Assembly (NCBI GenBank): GCA_002436185.1
Contig: DJKX01000037.1
Coordinates: 1 to 10,183, forward strand
Reading direction: 5' to 3'
Origin: Fidelibacterota bacterium UBA6531
GTDB lineage: Bacteria > Fidelibacterota > Marinisomatia > Marinisomatales > TCS55
DNA length: 10,183 nucleotides
Shown: in pieces, positions 7,213 through 10,183 of the stretch
How positions within the stretch are numbered: position 1 is the first letter of the stretch
Layout: every line of letters begins with the position of its first letter
Notes under the pieces: model-generated
What the model saw: the letters and a program-made list of their open reading frames with translations, nothing else
Told to the model about the DNA's origin: nothing
Database searches by the model: none
Program-made: the position numbers and the translations under genes

Positions 7213-7548
7213 ATGAATAAAACAATCGTTTATAGTTTAGTTGCAGTAGCTGGAATTATGTTGGCAATTATTACCTTTACGATACAAGACTTTAATAAAA
7301 CCACAGAACCAGACATTGTCAAAAAGGATGGTGTTATCTATGTGGATGGTCAGATTCCTCCCCAATTATCCGATCTTTTCCCAGATCAGGAGGATGGTCC
7401 CCATCAAAAATATGTAGATGAAAAATCCTGTTTGAAGTGCCATAATCAAGAGATGACAATCCCAGGAATGGGTTTGGTTTCAAAAATTTCCCATGAATTT
7501 CGCTCGGATTGTGTTTCTTGCCATTTATTGCCTTCGAAAGCAATATGA
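7213..7548 (+). CDS. Small membrane-anchored diheme c-type cytochrome, function unknown
   Basis: A 111-residue protein with a hydrophobic N-terminal segment (about 5-23) that is either a signal anchor or an uncleaved signal peptide, then a periplasmic part with two heme-attachment motifs: CLKCH (Cys73, Cys76, His77) and CVSCH (Cys100, Cys103, His104). Two covalent c-type hemes are therefore expected. His64 and His94 are the only other histidines and could serve as distal ligands. The spacing CLxCH...KISHEF...CxxCH recalls the small diheme subunit NapB of periplasmic nitrate reductase, but the protein is shorter and the resemblance is judged by eye only. It starts directly after the lipA stop with a weak GTGGA 12 nt upstream, so it is probably translated from the same mRNA as the dehydrogenase operon. 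No redox partner or heme-maturation gene is in the window. Cytochrome identity is strong; role is unknown. Confidence 0.85.
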   Translation: MNKTIVYSLVAVAGIMLAIITFTIQDFNKTTEPDIVKKDGVIYVDGQIPPQLSDLFPDQEDGPHQKYVDEKSCLKCHNQEMTIPGMGLVSKISHEFRSDCVSCHLLPSKAI

Positions 7549-7556
7549 CGATGGGG

Positions 7557-7586
7557 TTAAAAGACTCTGCCATATGTGCATATAAT
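7557..7586 (+). promoter_or_regulatory. Candidate promoter for lon
   Basis: A perfect TATAAT (7581-7586) lies 54 nt before the lon ATG, with TTAAAA (7557-7562, four of six matches to TTGACA) 18 nt upstream of it. The lon gene is separated from the upstream operon by 92 nt, so a promoter of its own is expected. No CIRCE-type heat-shock operator (TTAGCACTC/GAGTGCTAA) is visible. The -10 element lies within the inverted repeat 7568-7597. Confidence 0.45.
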
Positions 7587-7605
7587 ATACAATGGCATGT
7601 TTTTT
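7568..7605 (+). terminator. Candidate intrinsic terminator ending the lipoate/dehydrogenase operon
   Basis: A perfect 6-bp inverted repeat TGCCAT (7568-7573) / ATGGCA (7592-7597) is followed two bases later by TTTTTT (7600-7605). The 18-nt region between the arms can pair a little further (GTG with TAC), giving an imperfect hairpin. Its location, 20 nt after the cytochrome stop, suits the operon end. The stem is short and only half G/C, so this is tentative; the same dyad could instead be an operator around the lon promoter. Confidence 0.45.
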
Positions 7606-7627
7606 GAGTAAATTAATGCAAATATTT

Positions 7628-7634
7628 AAAAGGA
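7628..7634 (+). promoter_or_regulatory. Shine-Dalgarno site of lon
   Basis: AAAAGGA ends 6 nt before the ATG at 7641, supporting that start. Confidence 0.7.
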
Positions 7635-7640
7635 TTATCA

Positions 7641-10046
7641 ATGGCTGATGAACTAAAACAAAAAACAGAAGAATATCCGGTAATGCCCTTGAGGAATACT
7701 GTCCTGTTTCCACAGCAGGTTATTCCCATTTATGTTGGCAGGGAAAAATCTTTAAAACTGATTAACGATTTATCTCCCCAGGGAAAGCATATTGTCGTTG
7801 TGGCACAGGAAGATGGTTCTATCGAAGATCCAAAACCTGAAGATTTATATGCTTTTGGTACTCTAGCAGTTGTATTAAAAGTTTTCGATATGCCGGATAA
7901 CAGCAAATCTGCCATCGTTCAGGGAGTAGAACGGGTAAAAATGCTGGACTATGTAGACAACGATCCCTATTATATTGCCAAAGTTTCCCGTGTTAAGAAT
8001 GTGGAAGAGTCTGATATTGAACTGGATGCTTTAGTTAAAAATCTACGCAATACATTTTCCGAACTTATTCAGGTGGCGCCCAACCTTACGGAAGAACATT
8101 CAGGCATGTTATCCAACATTCAAAAGCCTGCCCGCCTTGCTGACCGTGCCATTTCCCTCTTGACAGTTTCCAATTCTGAAAAGCAGGACATACTGGAAGA
8201 ACTTGACGTTAAGGCACGTGTAGAAAAATCCATTGCTATTTTATCCAGGGAAATTCAACGCATCAAGCTTGGTGAAGAAATCCAAAGCGAGGTCCATGAT
8301 GAAATATCCAAAACCCAGCGTGAATATTATTTGCGGGAACAGATGAAAGCCATCAAGAAAGAATTGGGTGAGGATGAAGGTACGGTGGAACTCAATGAGC
8401 TGGAAGATAAGGTCAAGGATGCCAAGATGTCTGATGAAGCAGAAGGAGTAGCTTTGAAAGAATTGGATCGTTTATCCCGAATTCCTACACAATCACCGGA
8501 ATATTCCGTGGCCCGTACATACATTGAATGGCTGGCTGATCTGCCCTGGTCAAAATCATCTGATGATACAGTTGACATAAAGAAAGCACATAAAATCTTG
8601 GATGAAGACCATTACGGCCTGGATAAGGTAAAAGAAAGAATTTTGGAATACCTAGCTGTACGTTCATTAAAACAAAAAAAGGATCCCGATGGCGCAATCC
8701 GTGGGCCGATCCTTTGTTTTGCAGGTCCTCCCGGGGTGGGTAAAACATCATTGGGTAAATCTATCGCCCGCTCTATGGGACGGGATTTCATCCGTCTTTC
8801 CCTGGGCGGTGTGAGAGATGAAGCTGAAATACGGGGTCATCGCAGGACTTATATTGGTGCCTTGCCGGGACGGATCATTCAATCGCTGAAAAAAGCAGGT
8901 ACGAATAATCCTGTATTCATGCTGGATGAGATTGACAAACTGGGGATGGATTTTCGAGGAGACCCTTCATCTGCCTTGTTGGAAGTACTTGATCCTGAAC
9001 AAAACAATACATTCAGTGATCACTATTTGGAAGTAGATTTTGATTTAAGCAAAGTCATGTTTATTGCCACAGCTAATTACCAGGACCCAATTCCTCCGGC
9101 TTTGAAAGACAGGATGGAAATCCTGGAATTCAGTGGTTATATTGAAGATGAAAAGTTAAAAATTGCCAAGCGGCACTTGATTCCCAAACAGATTGAAGAA
9201 AACGGATTGACTAAAAAGGAAGTTGGCTTCGATGATACTTCCATAAAAGAATTAATTCGTTCGTATACCAGGGAAGCTGGAGTGCGGAACTTGGAACGAG
9301 AGATTGCCAACGTACTCAGGAAAGTAGCCCGGGAACAGATAGAAAATAAAAGTAAGAAAACAAAGCTTACGAAAAAGAAGGTATTAGCTTATTTAGGCGC
9401 ACCGCGTTTTTATTCAGAATTGGCAGAACGCACCACCAAACCCGGAGTGGTTACAGGATTGGCCTGGACAGCCGCCGGTGGAGATATCTTATTCATTGAA
9501 GCGTCCAAAATGAAAGGGAAAGGAATTCTAACGTTAACCGGCCACCTTGGTGATGTCATGAAAGAATCTGCAACTGCAGCTTTGACATATATTCGCTCCC
9601 ATACAGATATACTTGGTCTTGATGAAGATTTCCACAAAACAACAGATATCCATGTTCATGTCCCGGCTGGAGCCATACCCAAGGACGGTCCATCCGCGGG
9701 AGTAAGTATGTTTACAGCTATATTATCATTATTAACGGGAAAACACGTGGTAGATAAATTAGCAATGACGGGTGAGATTACATTGCGGGGCAATGTATTG
9801 CCCATTGGCGGTGTAAAGGAAAAAGTGACGGCTGCGCACCGTTCAGGTATCAAGACAATTATACTTCCCGATCATAATAAAAAGGATCTTGAAGATATAC
9901 CTGATCATATCAAGAAAGATTTGACATTTCATTTTGCAAAAGAAATGATGGATGTAATTGATGTAGCTCTGCCCGGTATCAACGGAAGAAAGAAAAAGCC
10001 AGCAAAGAAAACAAAAACAAAAACAAAAACTAAAAAAGCATCATAA
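7641..10046 (+). CDS. lon: ATP-dependent serine protease Lon (LonA)
   Basis: Cytosolic AAA+ protease of 801 residues that degrades misfolded and selected regulatory proteins as a hexamer. In order: N-terminal substrate-recognition domain (about 10-205, opening with the typical YPVMPLRNTVLFP at 12-24); a helical, charged region (about 205-270); the AAA+ module with Walker A GPPGVGKT (362-369), Walker B FMLDEID (426-432) and sensor region FIATAN (474-479); and the C-terminal protease domain with catalytic Ser685 in KDGPSAG (681-687) and Lys728 in GGVKEK (723-728). Their 43-residue separation equals that of the E. coli Ser/Lys dyad. Length is normal for LonA. The last 20 residues form a Lys/Thr tail (KKKPAKKTKTKTKTKKAS) encoded by a hexanucleotide repeat. 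The start at 7641 has AAAAGGA 6 nt upstream. It is probably a monocistronic gene with its own promoter, unrelated to the upstream operon. Confidence 0.98.
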   Translation: MADELKQKTEEYPVMPLRNTVLFPQQVIPIYVGREKSLKLINDLSPQGKHIVVVAQEDGSIEDPKPEDLYAFGTLAVVLKVFDMPDNSKSAIVQGVERVKMLDYVDNDPYYIAKVSRVKNVEESDIELDALVKNLRNTFSELIQVAPNLTEEHSGMLSNIQKPARLADRAISLLTVSNSEKQDILEELDVKARVEKSIAILSREIQRIKLGEEIQSEVHDEISKTQREYYLREQMKAIKKELGEDEGTVELNELEDKVKDAKMSDEAEGVALKELDRLSRIPTQSPEYSVARTYIEWLADLPWSKSSDDTVDIKKAHKILDEDHYGLDKVKERILEYLAVRSLKQKKDPDGAIRGPILCFAGPPGVGKTSLGKSIARSMGRDFIRLSLGGVRDEAEIRGHRRTYIGALPGRIIQSLKKAGTNNPVFMLDEIDKLGMDFRGDPSSALLEVLDPEQNNTFSDHYLEVDFDLSKVMFIATANYQDPIPPALKDRMEILEFSGYIEDEKLKIAKRHLIPKQIEENGLTKKEVGFDDTSIKELIRSYTREAGVRNLEREIANVLRKVAREQIENKSKKTKLTKKKVLAYLGAPRFYSELAERTTKPGVVTGLAWTAAGGDILFIEASKMKGKGILTLTGHLGDVMKESATAALTYIRSHTDILGLDEDFHKTTDIHVHVPAGAIPKDGPSAGVSMFTAILSLLTGKHVVDKLAMTGEITLRGNVLPIGGVKEKVTAAHRSGIKTIILPDHNKKDLEDIPDHIKKDLTFHFAKEMMDVIDVALPGINGRKKKPAKKTKTKTKTKKAS
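10011..10034 (+). repeat. ACAAAA hexanucleotide tandem repeat in the lon 3' end
   Basis: Three perfect ACAAAA units (10011-10028) followed by a degenerate fourth, ACTAAA (10029-10034). Read in frame, it encodes alternating Thr-Lys. Because the unit is 6 bp, loss or gain of a unit keeps the frame and changes only tail length. Confidence 0.8.
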
Positions 10047-10062
10047 TTTCGCAACCGTTATT

Positions 10063-10072
10063 GGGCGATTAA
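10063..10072 (+). repeat. 10-bp copy of the downstream tRNA 5' end
   Basis: GGGCGATTAA here is identical to the first ten bases of the tRNA gene at 10154-10163, and two of the next three bases also match (TTC versus CTC). The copies are 91 bp apart with a palindromic element between them. It may be the stub of a deleted duplicate tRNA, or chance. Confidence 0.5.
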
Positions 10073-10074
10073 TT

Positions 10075-10111
10075 CCCGCCTGCATTGCATAAGCAATTAC
10101 GGCGGGCAGGC
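10075..10111. repeat. GC-rich palindromic intergenic element
   Basis: CCCGCC (10075-10080) pairs with GGCGGG (10101-10106). Inside, across a symmetric 3x3 internal loop, ATTGC (10084-10088) pairs with GCAAT (10093-10097) around a 4-nt loop. A competing 6-bp pairing, GCCTGC (10078-10083) with GCAGGC (10106-10111), is also possible. The element is much richer in G/C than its surroundings and resembles dispersed palindromic intergenic repeats. No T-run follows, so it is not a convincing terminator for lon, although it may protect mRNA 3' ends. Confidence 0.5.
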
Positions 10112-10127
10112 AGCTGGTCTTCCAGCT
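10112..10127. repeat. Second small hairpin between lon and the tRNA
   Basis: A perfect 6-bp stem AGCTGG (10112-10117) / CCAGCT (10122-10127) closes a TCTT tetraloop, immediately after the GC-rich palindrome. It is followed by TCGTCATT rather than a clean T-run. It could contribute to termination of lon or belong to the same repeat unit. Confidence 0.4.
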
Positions 10128-10153
10128 TCGTCATTAAAAAGATATTTAACAAG

Positions 10154-10183
10154 GGGCGATTAACTCAGCTGGTCAGAGTGCCT
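10154..10183 (+). tRNA. tRNA gene, 5' part only (possibly tRNA-Val)
   Basis: The last 30 bases fit the start of a tRNA: 7-nt acceptor strand GGGCGAT (10154-10160), TA at positions 8-9, D-stem ACTC (10163-10166) pairing with GAGT (10176-10179), and a D-loop AGCTGGTCA with the invariant GG. The anticodon is outside the window. The ACTC/GAGT D-stem with GTGCCT following resembles tRNA-Val(GAC) as found in plastids and some bacteria, so valine is a guess. The gene runs off the right edge. Confidence 0.85.

Noticed and set aside
7549..7640. Heat-shock (CIRCE) operator or small ORF before lon
   Set aside because: No TTAGCACTC-type inverted repeat and no plausible coding frame; only the candidate terminator, promoter and ribosome site are supportable.
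10075..10127. Intrinsic terminator of lon
   Set aside because: Hairpins are present but no T-run follows either of them, so the call was limited to palindromic repeats.
1..10183. CRISPR array, phage, insertion sequence or toxin-antitoxin genes
   Set aside because: No regularly spaced repeats, transposase, integrase or small toxin/antitoxin pairs were seen on either strand.

Overview
The window is a densely packed bacterial chromosomal segment. Every protein gene is on the + strand, there is little intergenic space, and base composition looks moderately AT-rich by eye. Shine-Dalgarno-like sequences are visible (AAGGAGG before folE, GGAG before the E2 and lipA genes, AAAGGA before lon), which argues against the Bacteroidetes, where such sites are usually absent. 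The fused alpha-beta E1 and the overall protein character resemble FCB-type or related environmental lineages (Marinimicrobia- or Calditrichaeota-like). That placement is an impression from protein style, not a demonstrated assignment.

Positions 1-7548 look like one operon of eight genes: a queuosine-precursor transporter (yhhQ type, cut by the left edge), folE (GTP cyclohydrolase I), lpdA (E3), lipB (octanoyltransferase), a fused E1 alpha-beta, E2 acyltransferase, lipA (lipoyl synthase) and a small membrane-anchored diheme c-type cytochrome. Five junctions overlap (14 nt at yhhQ/folE, 1 nt at the other four), E1/E2 are 2 nt apart, and lipA/cytochrome abut. Translational coupling is therefore likely throughout. 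LipB places octanoate on the E2 lipoyl lysine, LipA inserts two sulfurs, and E1, E2 and E3 run the oxidative decarboxylation of a 2-oxoacid. The cassette thus encodes both a complete dehydrogenase complex and the enzymes that make its cofactor. E1 signatures (GEG thiamine motif, HSSSDD loop) lean towards the branched-chain type, but the substrate is not settled by sequence. FolE and YhhQ form a separate pterin/7-deazaguanine theme at the head of the operon.

Positions 7549-7640 are a short intergenic region with a candidate terminator (inverted repeat plus T6) overlapping a candidate promoter for the next gene. Positions 7641-10046 encode the ATP-dependent protease Lon, complete, with a lysine/threonine-rich tail encoded by a hexanucleotide repeat.

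Positions 10047-10153 are non-coding. They hold a GC-rich palindromic element that looks like a dispersed intergenic repeat, a second small hairpin, and a 10-bp copy of the start of the following tRNA. A tRNA gene (perhaps tRNA-Val) begins at 10154 and runs off the right edge.

No phage, transposon, CRISPR or defence genes were found. The window is mostly ordinary core metabolism. The points most worth a second look are the diheme cytochrome at the end of the lipoate/dehydrogenase operon and the repeat structures between lon and the tRNA.
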